Source: Advenella faeciporci (lineage in GTDB: Bacteria; Pseudomonadota; Gammaproteobacteria; Burkholderiales; Burkholderiaceae_B). From it: 64,000 nt of DNA. The notes beneath the pieces were generated by a model. The model searched no databases. It was not told the origin of the DNA and worked only from the letters and a program-made list of their open reading frames with translations. Position 1 is the first letter of the stretch. Each line of letters begins with the position of its first letter. The stretch lies in contig NZ_BMYS01000006.1 in assembly GCF_014652395.1 (NCBI RefSeq), positions 62,001-126,000 on the forward strand. Reading direction: 5' to 3'. Position numbers and translations under genes: made by a program. Below, piece after piece: positions 39,703 to 48,565 of this stretch.

Positions 39703-39732
39703 TATAATCAGCGCGCAAAAATTGCCTATAAT
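39703..39732 (+). promoter_or_regulatory. Candidate def promoter region with two TATAAT boxes
   Basis: TATAAT occurs at 39703-39708 and again at 39727-39732, 24 bases apart, 41-65 bases before the def start. The -35 positions are weak. The remaining 200 bases of the dprA-def gap show no gene. Confidence 0.35.
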
Positions 39733-39772
39733 ATTGCTAATATGTCTTTTACTTGAACCAACATTTTATTTT

Positions 39773-40279
39773 ATGGCCTTACTACCTATTCTTCATTTCC
39801 CCGATCCACGTTTGCACAAAGTGGCAAAACCTGTTGAACAGGTGGACGACCGGATTCGCCAGCTCGTCAAGGACATGGCCGAAACCATGTATGACGCCCC
39901 CGGTGTGGGCCTGGCGGCCACCCAGGTTGATGTTCATGAACGGGTTGTGGTCATTGACATCTCTGAAGAAGGCAACGAACTTCGCGTACTGATCAACCCG
40001 GAAATCATCTGGAAAAGCGATGACACCCAGGTTTACGAGGAAGGTTGCCTTTCTGTGCCGGGCATTTACGACAAGGTCGAACGCGCGGCCCAGGTCAAGG
40101 TAAAGGCGCTGAATGAAAAAGGCGAAGAATACACGTTTGATGCCGATGGTCTGCTGGCGGTCTGTGTCCAACATGAACTGGACCATTTAATGGGCAAGGT
40201 CTTTGTTGAACATCTTTCAAGCCTGAAACAAAACCGCATCAAGACCAAAATCAGGAAACAGGCCAAAGAAAAAGCCTGA
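39773..40279 (+). CDS. def: Peptide deformylase
   Basis: Removes the N-formyl group from nascent proteins. From ATG 39773 the product has 168 residues, [18 protein letters not shown]; the longer frame upstream is intergenic. Motifs [16 protein letters not shown] (metal Cys) and HELDHLMG (two metal His and catalytic Glu) are all present. Confidence 0.97.
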   Translation: MALLPILHFPDPRLHKVAKPVEQVDDRIRQLVKDMAETMYDAPGVGLAATQVDVHERVVVIDISEEGNELRVLINPEIIWKSDDTQVYEEGCLSVPGIYDKVERAAQVKVKALNEKGEEYTFDADGLLAVCVQHELDHLMGKVFVEHLSSLKQNRIKTKIRKQAKEKA

Positions 40280-40288
40280 AAACATCAA

Positions 40289-41182
<894 letters not shown>

Positions 41183-41213
41183 TTATTGTCGTCTTAAGGA
41201 AAGGCTGTTTTTT

Positions 41214-41313
41214 AAATGTGACTGTAAATACGCATATTTATTTCACAATTAAAATAAATGTGACCGTAAATATTTACAGGCTGCAAATATTCATATTTAC
41301 TTCACACTTAAAA
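41214..41313. repeat. AT-rich repeat cluster, four copies of a TGTGA...TAAATA motif
   Basis: Within the 363-base gap 41114-41476: AAATGTGACTGTAAATA (41214-41230) recurs with one change at 41256-41272, and CATATTTATTTCACA (41233-41247) recurs with one change at 41292-41306. The second pair read on the other strand is TGTGA..TAAATATG, so four copies of one motif form two facing pairs. A perfect palindrome GTAAATATTTAC lies at 41266-41277. Looks like a regulator-binding region of the monooxygenase gene. No gene is seen in this gap. Confidence 0.5.
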
Positions 41314-41476
41314 AAAATACCCTTGAGATAGCTGCAAATAAAGCAACCAAATGACTGGCACCCATCGGTACCAAAAGGCCATTATAACAGACGCACTCCT
41401 GTTTGACCAATCGGGGCAACCAGGGGGCATCCTATTACGCGCATGCGCACCCCAGGCCGGGACGCATTCACATGCC

Positions 41477-43021
41477 CTACTCAACCCAGCTTTCGCGTGC
41501 CGCAGTCATATTTCCCGTCACAAAAGCCAGGTTGGCGGCCGCCACCTGGGATGCCGTCCTTGCATCCAGGCGGGCTTGTTGCGCATCAAGCAGTGCGGTA
41601 TCGGCAATGGTAACCGCCGTCAGGGTACCCAAGCCCTGGCGATAGGCTTCCAGCGCACCATCATAAGTTGTCTTTGCGGTCCTGACCAGCCCAGAGGCCG
41701 CCTGATGGCTGGCCAATGCCGTACGCAGCATATTGGATGCCGCAATCATTTCCCGCATGGCGGCTTGCTGGGACTGCTGGAAAACATCAGAAGCCTTATC
41801 GGCCTGGATACGCGCATCCTGCAGGCGGGCCGAACGAAGGCCACCATCAAAGATCGGTATAGTGACGCCCAGTATCACATTGGTTGAACTGGTTTGCTGT
41901 TGCAGGCTGGGCAAACCGCGCACATCAAAATTGGTACGGTTGCGGGCAGCCACAGCCCCCAGGTACACTTTCGGCAGGAACTCGGCCTCGGCGGCGGTTA
42001 TCCCCTGGGCACTGGCTTTCATGGCGGCATAGCTGGCCAGTACATCAGGACGTCGTGAAATGGCCAGCCGTATGGCCTCATCCGTTAACATCGTATTGGT
42101 ATCGGGCAGTGCATTTTTTGGTGGTGCGCTAATATTAATACGCAGGTTTGCCGGCAGGCCCGCTGCCGCCAAAAGGGCCTGATAAGCAATTTGCCGGTTG
42201 CCTTGCGCCGTGACCTGCCGCAATTTTGCCTGGGCCACTTGCTGGTTGGCCTGGGCCGTTTCCAGCACGGTGGCAAGGCCGGCCTTGCGACGCTCTTCAA
42301 CGGCATTTGCAATCTGGCGTGCATTTTTCAGGGCCTGGGCGGCCACCTGCGTTTGCGCAGTGACCCCGCCATACTGGTAGTAGGCATGGGTCACATCATG
42401 AATAATTTTCTGATGCATGCCATTAAACAGGACATTGGCCGCAAACGAAGCCTGCCGGGCCCCTTCGGCAAGCGCCTTGCGTTGCCCGAAATCAAAAATC
42501 AGCCACTGAAGCGCCAGCGCCGGCACCACGCCATTCAACTCGGTATTAATGCTTCGATTGCCAGGAAGCAAAGGCAGCGGCGTATGGGTCTTTTGCCAGC
42601 CGCCAATCACGTTGGCGGACAATTGCGGCAAGAAGGTCGCTTCCACAACCCCAACCGCCAGGGCGGCTTGCCTGGCCCGGTTCCAGGCCAGCCGTGTCTC
42701 GGGATTTTCCCGCTGGGCAATGTCAATCAGTTCGGGCAAACCATAGGCCTGTTTGCTGTCAATGGCCGGTGCAGCAGGCAACACAGCGGCCTCGGGCAAG
42801 GACGGCACGCCAAAACCCGGGGGCACGTCGGGCTGGCCAGACGCCGTGGCAGACAAAACAGAATCTTGCGGGGCCGGTTTCCACGGTTTGTCTGGCGAAG
42901 CCGGTGCCAGCGTTAAGGCGCTGCTGGCACAACCCGACAAAACAGCACACATTGCCAAAACAAGACACGACTGCCTTAAGGCCGGATTAAAGCGGGTAGG
43001 AAAAAGTGCCTGTTTAATCAT
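41477..43021 (-). CDS. Outer-membrane efflux channel, NodT/TolC-type lipoprotein
   Basis: Protein of 514 residues with a lipoprotein signal (lipobox LSGC, Cys31) and the two long helical repeats of the OEP family, rich in Ala, Gln and Arg. It would form the trimeric exit duct for the adjacent FUSC-type pump. Its start overlaps the pump gene stop by four bases (ATGA). Last gene of the DUF1656-HlyD-FUSC-OMF operon. Confidence 0.9.
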   Translation of the reverse strand: MIKQALFPTRFNPALRQSCLVLAMCAVLSGCASSALTLAPASPDKPWKPAPQDSVLSATASGQPDVPPGFGVPSLPEAAVLPAAPAIDSKQAYGLPELIDIAQRENPETRLAWNRARQAALAVGVVEATFLPQLSANVIGGWQKTHTPLPLLPGNRSINTELNGVVPALALQWLIFDFGQRKALAEGARQASFAANVLFNGMHQKIIHDVTHAYYQYGGVTAQTQVAAQALKNARQIANAVEERRKAGLATVLETAQANQQVAQAKLRQVTAQGNRQIAYQALLAAAGLPANLRINISAPPKNALPDTNTMLTDEAIRLAISRRPDVLASYAAMKASAQGITAAEAEFLPKVYLGAVAARNRTNFDVRGLPSLQQQTSSTNVILGVTIPIFDGGLRSARLQDARIQADKASDVFQQSQQAAMREMIAASNMLRTALASHQAASGLVRTAKTTYDGALEAYRQGLGTLTAVTIADTALLDAQQARLDARTASQVAAANLAFVTGNMTAARESWVE

Positions 43022-44817
43022 CCTTGACTCTTGCTTAGTAATTGCTTCATTTGATCAACCTCATTCAGGACACTTGCAGTGGCTGAAGAAGGGCCTGCCG
43101 GTTTGAAAGCCACAACGGGACACAATGCATCTGCACGTACAATCAGGTCTTTCAGGCGCGAAATGGTCTCATCATCCTGCCGCAGGTATCGTGGTTCGAA
43201 CAGCGACAGGCCAAGCGCTTCCCGGGCCTGATGCAAGGTGACAACCACGCTGGAGACTTCATCCATAGTGGCGGGCCGGGCCGGGCTTGCAGCCAGAATT
43301 TGCGTGAGCCCCTCAAGGGCATCGCTTATCTTGTTATTCACCGTCGAGGCAATACCCAGGGGCCAAACCCGGGTAAAAACCAGGTACATCACCAGATTGC
43401 CCAGCAAAATCCCCACCACGCGATCAGAGGCGGCAGACATATCAATATCAGGGCCAAAGCCCTGCAAAACAGTCAGCAAAAATGCCAGGCCGATTTGAAT
43501 ACCCGCATAGGCAATCCGCTCGCTGCCTGCAGACACCCATCCTGCCACCAGGATACCCGCAAAAACCAGCGCCATTAACGAGCCGATACCGGTCATGTGA
43601 GGAATCAGAAACAGGATGGAAGCCACCCCCATGGCTGCACCGATCAGGCAGCCTATGATACGCAGCGTTAGTTTGTGTACCGTTTCGGCGGTGGTTCCCA
43701 GCGCTGCGACATAACAGGTAATCATGGCCGTATGAATACCCTGCCAGTCGATCGCCGCGTAGATCAGGTAACTGATAATGGCAGCCGCCGTGGTTTTAAG
43801 GGCGAATCGCACATAATTCGGATTGGTCAGCGCGTCTTTGAAGAAGAAAGACGCTTTACCGGACTGCTCCGCCGGCAGGGCGCAACGGCCCAGCAGCGTA
43901 TCAAGTGCCTGTCTGGCTGCTTCGGCAGGGCCCGTTCCATACGTGGCGGTGTTTTCAGAAGGCATATCGGGAGGACAACCTTCCGTTACTGCCCGGGCCG
44001 CCAGACGACATTGTGCAGCCATTTCGGCGCGCTGCCGTTCAGGCATACGGCCTGCCAGCGTTGCAACGGCCAGCATCAGGCGATACGATTCATCAATCGC
44101 AACATTCAAATAGCGGGTTTGAGCGGTAGAGACCAAATGCAACAGTTTGATATTCCCCGCGCGCTTTTTCAGGACTTCATTGCCTTCGTGCAGCAGGGCC
44201 TGCAAAGCATCAGCAGCTGTTGCCTGTTCAAGCACCCGGCCCACCGTTTCAAGCCTTTGCACCAGTTCTGATTTCAGCAGGCGTACCGCCGAGCGACCCA
44301 GAAAAAGGTTAAAGACCACAATAATGCCCATGGGTGCTACGGTCATCAACCAGGCATAAAGCAATGCGCGCGTGGCGGCCTCACCGAAAGGAACATCGCC
44401 CAGCAAGGTCATGGCAAAACCCACAACCAGGGCAAGCACACTGCCAATCTCCCCCAACTGGCTGGCAGCGCCAAGATACAGAAAGGCAAAAGAACCGACG
44501 GCAATAACCACCAGACGCCACATGGTATCATCAATCGTCCAGCGGACCAGATAAAGCAGCATTAGCACCACCAGGGCCACCAACACCGTCAAACCAATCG
44601 CCATTAAGGTATTTTCGGCGCTATCAGGTTTCATCAAGAACAGGATCAGGTAGCACCCGATGGCCGCCAACGGAATTCCGTAAGTCATGAAAACAAAGGC
44701 CGCCAGCGCGCATTGGGCCGCAACCCGCCAGGCCATGGCCAGACGCCCGTCGAAGGGACGCAGATCATTGCGTGCGGTATGCAGGACAGCTGACAAAAAA
44801 CGATTAGCAGTCGTCAT
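43018..44817 (-). CDS. FUSC-family inner-membrane efflux protein (AaeB-like)
   Basis: Protein of 599 residues with two blocks of about five membrane helices (residues about 25-185 and 355-500), each followed by a cytoplasmic helical region, as in AaeB and FusC proteins that export aromatic carboxylic acids such as p-hydroxybenzoate or fusaric acid. Overlaps the HlyD gene by 14 bases upstream and the channel gene by 4 downstream. Substrate inferred from family only. Confidence 0.88.
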   Translation of the reverse strand: MTTANRFLSAVLHTARNDLRPFDGRLAMAWRVAAQCALAAFVFMTYGIPLAAIGCYLILFLMKPDSAENTLMAIGLTVLVALVVLMLLYLVRWTIDDTMWRLVVIAVGSFAFLYLGAASQLGEIGSVLALVVGFAMTLLGDVPFGEAATRALLYAWLMTVAPMGIIVVFNLFLGRSAVRLLKSELVQRLETVGRVLEQATAADALQALLHEGNEVLKKRAGNIKLLHLVSTAQTRYLNVAIDESYRLMLAVATLAGRMPERQRAEMAAQCRLAARAVTEGCPPDMPSENTATYGTGPAEAARQALDTLLGRCALPAEQSGKASFFFKDALTNPNYVRFALKTTAAAIISYLIYAAIDWQGIHTAMITCYVAALGTTAETVHKLTLRIIGCLIGAAMGVASILFLIPHMTGIGSLMALVFAGILVAGWVSAGSERIAYAGIQIGLAFLLTVLQGFGPDIDMSAASDRVVGILLGNLVMYLVFTRVWPLGIASTVNNKISDALEGLTQILAASPARPATMDEVSSVVVTLHQAREALGLSLFEPRYLRQDDETISRLKDLIVRADALCPVVAFKPAGPSSATASVLNEVDQMKQLLSKSQG

Positions 44818-45847
44818 GTTGTTTTACCACAACAACCGCCGATGCTCCGACACGTAACAGGTTTTCAGGTGCATCCCCAAGGCGTACCCGAACCGGAAAG
44901 CGTTGGGCCACCCTCACCCAGTTCAGGGATTTTTGCACAACCGGCAAAATGCGAGGCAACTCAATCATATCGGTGGAATTCACGCCCCAGCCAATGCTGT
45001 CAAGCTTTCCCTTGATGGTCACGGAAGGATCGGAAAGCACATAAACCAGTGCACAGGCATTGGGCTTAAGTTCCATGAGCTCGGTTTCACGGAAAAAAGC
45101 GGTGGCATACCATTGTTCGGTATTAATCAGGGTGAACAGGGATTGATCGGGCGCGACATATTCACCCGATGATACCGACAGCCCCACCACAAGCCCGTCA
45201 TGGGGGGCTCGAACTTGCGTATCGGCCAGCGCACGCCGGGCAATGGCCAACGCGCTTTGACTGACCTGAACCAGGGCGTCGGCCGCTTCCAGGTTTCCAA
45301 CCAGGCTTTCTGCAGCCTGGGCCTGGGCTTGCGCCTGCCTGAGACTGACCTGCGCATCGCGATGCAGGGTTCGTGCGTCATCAACCTGCTGAGTCGTAAC
45401 GAAACCCTTCTTGTTTAACGGAACCAGTCTTTCCAGTGTTTTTTCGGTCAGGCTCAGGTTTGAAAGCGCGCGCTCAACCTGCTCGTTGGCAACAGTAAGA
45501 TTGGCGCGCTCGGCTTCAATCTGCCGCTGTTTCGCATCCCGAGCCGCCATAGCCGACTTGAGCTCGGCTTCGGCCTGTTCCACGCGCAGACGGTAAACCG
45601 TTGGGTCCAGGGTAAACAGAAGCTCGCCGCGCTTTACCTTGCCGTTCTCAACAACATGAAACTGCTCAACCCGGCCAGGCACAGGCGTACTAATATGTAC
45701 GACATCGGCCTGCAACATGGCATCCTCCGACAAGGGACTGTTTTTCCATTGATAAAACAGGACCAGCGCAACGGCAGCCACAATAATGATGGCCGCAACC
45801 AATCGGGCCACAGCTTTATGCTTGTTGGAGGAAACGGGATGAGTCAT
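44804..45847 (-). CDS. HlyD/AaeA-type membrane fusion protein
   Basis: Periplasmic adaptor of 347 residues: one N-terminal membrane helix (about 12-31), a biotinyl-lipoyl-like domain (STPVPGRVEQFHVVENGKVKRGELL), a coiled-coil hairpin (about 75-190) and the second lipoyl half RAPHDGLVVGLSVSSGEYV. Couples the FUSC pump to the outer-membrane channel. Starts three bases after the DUF1656 gene. Confidence 0.92.
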   Translation of the reverse strand: MTHPVSSNKHKAVARLVAAIIIVAAVALVLFYQWKNSPLSEDAMLQADVVHISTPVPGRVEQFHVVENGKVKRGELLFTLDPTVYRLRVEQAEAELKSAMAARDAKQRQIEAERANLTVANEQVERALSNLSLTEKTLERLVPLNKKGFVTTQQVDDARTLHRDAQVSLRQAQAQAQAAESLVGNLEAADALVQVSQSALAIARRALADTQVRAPHDGLVVGLSVSSGEYVAPDQSLFTLINTEQWYATAFFRETELMELKPNACALVYVLSDPSVTIKGKLDSIGWGVNSTDMIELPRILPVVQKSLNWVRVAQRFPVRVRLGDAPENLLRVGASAVVVVKQHDDC

Positions 45848-45850
45848 GGA

Positions 45851-46111
45851 TCAGGTAGAGAAGAAGGCCATTGAGGTGGCAATGGCAATGATGAGTGCTA
45901 CACACAGGTAGACCAAAAGGCGAAGCGGCAAGGCGTCGTCGAGCTGCAGTCGAATAAAAACCACACGTACCAGAACCGCCCCGATAATACCAATAAAGGC
46001 GCAAAGCAACCAGGAAGGAAAGTACGATCCGAACGCATAAACAGATGGTGCGTTTGAACAACCCGAAAGCATCGCCGCAACCAGCCAGAGCATAACAAGA
46101 CGTGGCATCAT
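45851..46111 (-). CDS. DUF1656 (AaeX-like) small membrane protein with lipobox
   Basis: With ATG 46111 (AAGG six bases upstream) the product has 86 residues. The C-terminal two helices with FGSYFPSWLLCAFIG match AaeX/DUF1656 proteins, which always precede the HlyD-FUSC pair. It differs from short AaeX in carrying an extra N-terminal segment with a lipobox-like LSGC (Cys18). Function in the pump is unknown. Confidence 0.85.
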   Translation of the reverse strand: MMPRLVMLWLVAAMLSGCSNAPSVYAFGSYFPSWLLCAFIGIIGAVLVRVVFIRLQLDDALPLRLLVYLCVALIIAIATSMAFFST

Positions 46112-46199
46112 TACAGACCTTGTGGCAGCAAACGGGGAAAACGAAGATTGGTTGAAGGCATCAGGCGAGCTAATCGTCAATGTAACATTTGATCACGAT

Positions 46200-46228
46200 A
46201 TAGTCCCACACCGATCTCCAACTGTCAA
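46200..46228 (-). promoter_or_regulatory. Candidate promoter of the efflux operon
   Basis: Perfect -35 TTGACA (46223-46228, minus strand) and a poor -10 GACTAT 17 bases away (46200-46205); TATATC is two to three bases further. A weak -10 suggests activator dependence. Confidence 0.45.
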
Positions 46229-46249
46229 TCCGCTTATCTTTAATTAACA

Positions 46250-46268
46250 GTCACACTTGCGTCACACT
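46250..46268 (-). promoter_or_regulatory. Direct repeat AGTGTGAC, 11-bp period, upstream of the efflux promoter
   Basis: On the minus strand AGTGTGAC occurs twice, 11 bases apart, about 22 bases upstream of the -35. An 11-bp period is typical of tandem activator boxes (OmpR/PhoB type). No regulator gene is adjacent to the operon. Confidence 0.4.
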
Positions 46269-46287
46269 AACCCCGGCTTTTGGATTG

Positions 46288-46320
46288 AAAAACCGGCATC
46301 CATACCTGCAATGCCGGTTT
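46288..46320 (-). terminator. Rho-independent terminator of the acid-import operon
   Basis: On the minus strand, AAACCGGCAT, an 11-base loop, ATGCCGGTTT (stem 46311-46320 with 46290-46299), with a run of five T (46288-46292). It begins 17 bases after the stop of the PaaK-like gene. Confidence 0.85.
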
Positions 46321-46336
46321 CAGACAACATTGGCGG

Positions 46337-47626
46337 TTACTCGTATGACCTGACATCATCAATGACTTTGCCATCATTGGGCAACAGGCCAGGCTGTTCA
46401 AACACGATTTCCGCCCGCAGCTTGGTGATATCCCGCACGGCATCCACCAAAGACTGCCTGAGATCGTCAGACACCGCACCCGGTGCCACTTCAACCCAAA
46501 GGCTCATCTGGTCGTGCCCCACTGCCCCACTAATGACCAGCCGCGCCCGCTGGACCTGGGCAAACCGCCGGGCAACCATTGCCACCTGCTTCGGGTGAAC
46601 AAACATGCCCCGCACCTTGGTGGTCTGGTCGGCCCTGCCCATCCATCCCCTGATACGTTTATTGGTTCGACCACAGGCCGACGGTCCGGCAATAATGGCC
46701 GACAGGTCACCGGTACCAAAACGCACCAACGGATAATCGGGATTAAGCGTGGTGACCACCACTTCGCCCACCTCACCATCGGGAACCGGCTCATTGGTGC
46801 CGGGACGCACGATTTCCAGAATGATATCTTCAGCCACGACCAAACCGTCACGCGCGGGCGTTTCGTAGGCAATCAGCCCCAGGTCGGCAGTCCCATAAGC
46901 CTGGAAACCCTCTATGCCACGGTCGGCAAACCATTTCTGCAAGGACGGCGGAAACGCCTCGGCGGAAAACAGGGCACGCTTAAGGGAAGGCAGCGCAACC
47001 CCCATGGCGTCGGCTTTTTCCAGGATCAAACGCAGGAAACTGGGGGTTCCCGTGTAGCCATCAGGAGCCAGATCGCGAATATTTTGCACCTGCATCTCGG
47101 TTTGCCCGATACCGCCTGGGAAAACCGTACACCCCAAGGCATGGGCACCGGTTTCAAACATGGAGCCGGCCGGCGTAAAGTGATAGGAAAAACAGTTGTA
47201 AACCAGCATGCCTTTACGAAAACCGGCCGCAAACAGGGCACGTCCAAAACGCCAGTAATCAGCGCGGGCACTTTCCGGTTCAAAAATCGGCCCGGGCGAG
47301 GCAAATACCCGCAAAGCCTGTCCCCAGCCAATGGTGGAAAAACCGCCAAAAACACGGTTGATTTCATAGCCTTGTTGCCTGCCTACGCCAAGCATGCTGG
47401 CGCGTCCGTCCAGTTGCCGCTCTAGCAACTCTGACTTGCGAATGACAGGCAAACCGGCCAGGGCAATACGGTTATGCACCCCCCCCACCTCGATGCCCCG
47501 CAACTGATCGGCAATGGCAGGCGCCCGTTCCACCGCCGTTTTCAGGGCCTGGGGCAAGGCGGTAAACAGGGCCTGTTCACGTGCATCGGGATCGCGATGC
47601 TCCAATACATCAAAAAACTCACTCAT
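46337..47626 (-). CDS. Phenylacetate-CoA ligase-like AMP-forming enzyme
   Basis: ANL-superfamily CoA ligase of PaaK type, 429 residues. Visible: GGFSTIGWGQALRV near residue 95, the YGTADLGLIAYE adenylate-binding stretch, and RFGTGDLS (motif with the ribose-binding Asp) followed by GRADQTTKVRGMFVHPKQV, the hinge to the C-terminal domain. The classical SSGTTG phosphate loop of PaaK is replaced by GGFSTIG. AGGAG lies five bases before ATG 47626; ATG 47629 is closer and less likely. Last gene of the ABC/ligase operon; substrate unknown, probably an aromatic or other organic acid imported by the transporter. Confidence 0.85.
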   Translation of the reverse strand: MSEFFDVLEHRDPDAREQALFTALPQALKTAVERAPAIADQLRGIEVGGVHNRIALAGLPVIRKSELLERQLDGRASMLGVGRQQGYEINRVFGGFSTIGWGQALRVFASPGPIFEPESARADYWRFGRALFAAGFRKGMLVYNCFSYHFTPAGSMFETGAHALGCTVFPGGIGQTEMQVQNIRDLAPDGYTGTPSFLRLILEKADAMGVALPSLKRALFSAEAFPPSLQKWFADRGIEGFQAYGTADLGLIAYETPARDGLVVAEDIILEIVRPGTNEPVPDGEVGEVVVTTLNPDYPLVRFGTGDLSAIIAGPSACGRTNKRIRGWMGRADQTTKVRGMFVHPKQVAMVARRFAQVQRARLVISGAVGHDQMSLWVEVAPGAVSDDLRQSLVDAVRDITKLRAEIVFEQPGLLPNDGKVIDDVRSYE

Positions 47627-47634
47627 CATAGCTC

Positions 47635-48459
47635 CTAGGCCAACCAGCGTTTGCGGCGACGATAAAACTTGGTATCCCTGAAACTCTTGCGATCGCCACT
47701 TTCAATGCCCAAATAGAACTCTTTGACATCCTCATTATTGGCCAGATCATCGGCCTTGCCATCCATCATGACCCGGCCGCTTTCCAGGATATAGCCATAG
47801 TCGGCATAACGAAGGGCAATATTGGTATTTTGTTCGGCCAACAGGAAACTGACGCCTTCACGGGTATTCAGGTCACGCACAATTTCAAAAATCTCTTCCA
47901 CAATTTGCGGTGCCAGCCCCATGGAGGGCTCATCAAGCAGAATCATTTTGGGGTCTGCCATAAGCGCGCGGCCAATGGCGGCCATTTGCTGTTCGCCCCC
48001 CGAGGTATACCCGGCCTGGCTGGTACGACGCTGTTTCAGGCGCGGAAAATACTGATACACCATATCCAGCGAAGCGGCAATTTCACCCTTGCTATCGGTT
48101 CGGGTGTACGCACCGGTCAACAGGTTTTCCTCGATGCTCAGGTGCCCGAAACAATGCCGTCCCTCCATGACCTGGATCACACCGCGCTTAACCAGATCGG
48201 CAGGCGTCAGGCTGTCAATCCGCTCTCCTTTGTAATGGATATTTCCCTTGGTCACATCGCCACGCTCGCTTTTCAGCAAGTTGGAAATGGCGCGCAGCGT
48301 GGTGGTTTTACCGGCACCGTTGGCCCCCAGCAAGGCAACAATCTTGCCCTCGGGAACCACCAGCGATACGCCCCGCAACACCAGGATAACGTGGTTATAA
48401 ATAACCTCGATACCATTCACATCTAATAAGGCCTTTGGAGCCTCTTGTTTCGTTTCCAT
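47635..48459 (-). CDS. ABC transporter ATP-binding protein, LivF type
   Basis: ATPase of 274 residues with Walker A GANGAGKTT, signature TSGGEQQMAAIG and Walker B MILLDEPSMGL. Compared with LivF (about 235 residues) it has a charged C-terminal extension ending RRRKRWLA. Second ATPase of the LIV-type importer; separated from the binding-protein gene by a 106-base gap with a large hairpin, and 8 bases before the PaaK-like gene. Confidence 0.93.
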   Translation of the reverse strand: METKQEAPKALLDVNGIEVIYNHVILVLRGVSLVVPEGKIVALLGANGAGKTTTLRAISNLLKSERGDVTKGNIHYKGERIDSLTPADLVKRGVIQVMEGRHCFGHLSIEENLLTGAYTRTDSKGEIAASLDMVYQYFPRLKQRRTSQAGYTSGGEQQMAAIGRALMADPKMILLDEPSMGLAPQIVEEIFEIVRDLNTREGVSFLLAEQNTNIALRYADYGYILESGRVMMDGKADDLANNEDVKEFYLGIESGDRKSFRDTKFYRRRKRWLA

Positions 48460-48480
48460 ACAGTTTTCCTGAGGTCAGGT

Positions 48481-48548
48481 GGGAAGCAGTACTCACACAC
48501 CCCTGTGGCCGTCTATGCACAATACGGCCACAGGGAATACCGCTTCCC
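48481..48548 (-). other. Large intercistronic hairpin after the binding-protein gene
   Basis: Perfect 12-bp stem CCCTGTGGCCGT (48501-48512) with ACGGCCACAGGG (48524-48535), loop 11 bases, enclosed by an outer imperfect stem whose foot is GGGAAGC (48481-48487) with GCTTCCC (48542-48548). No T-run. Position directly 3' of a binding-protein gene suggests protection of that message from decay. Confidence 0.7.
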
Positions 48549-48565
48549 GGAGCACTACCATTTAC

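Noticed and set aside
41214-41313. Repeat cluster as a replication origin or CRISPR
   Set aside because: Copies are on both strands with irregular spacing; no DnaA-box set, no dnaA or gidA gene, no spacer pattern.
42191-42916. 241-codon plus-strand open frame opposite the efflux channel gene
   Set aside because: Gly/Arg/Pro-rich product typical of antisense frames in GC-rich genes; the channel gene on the other strand is well supported.
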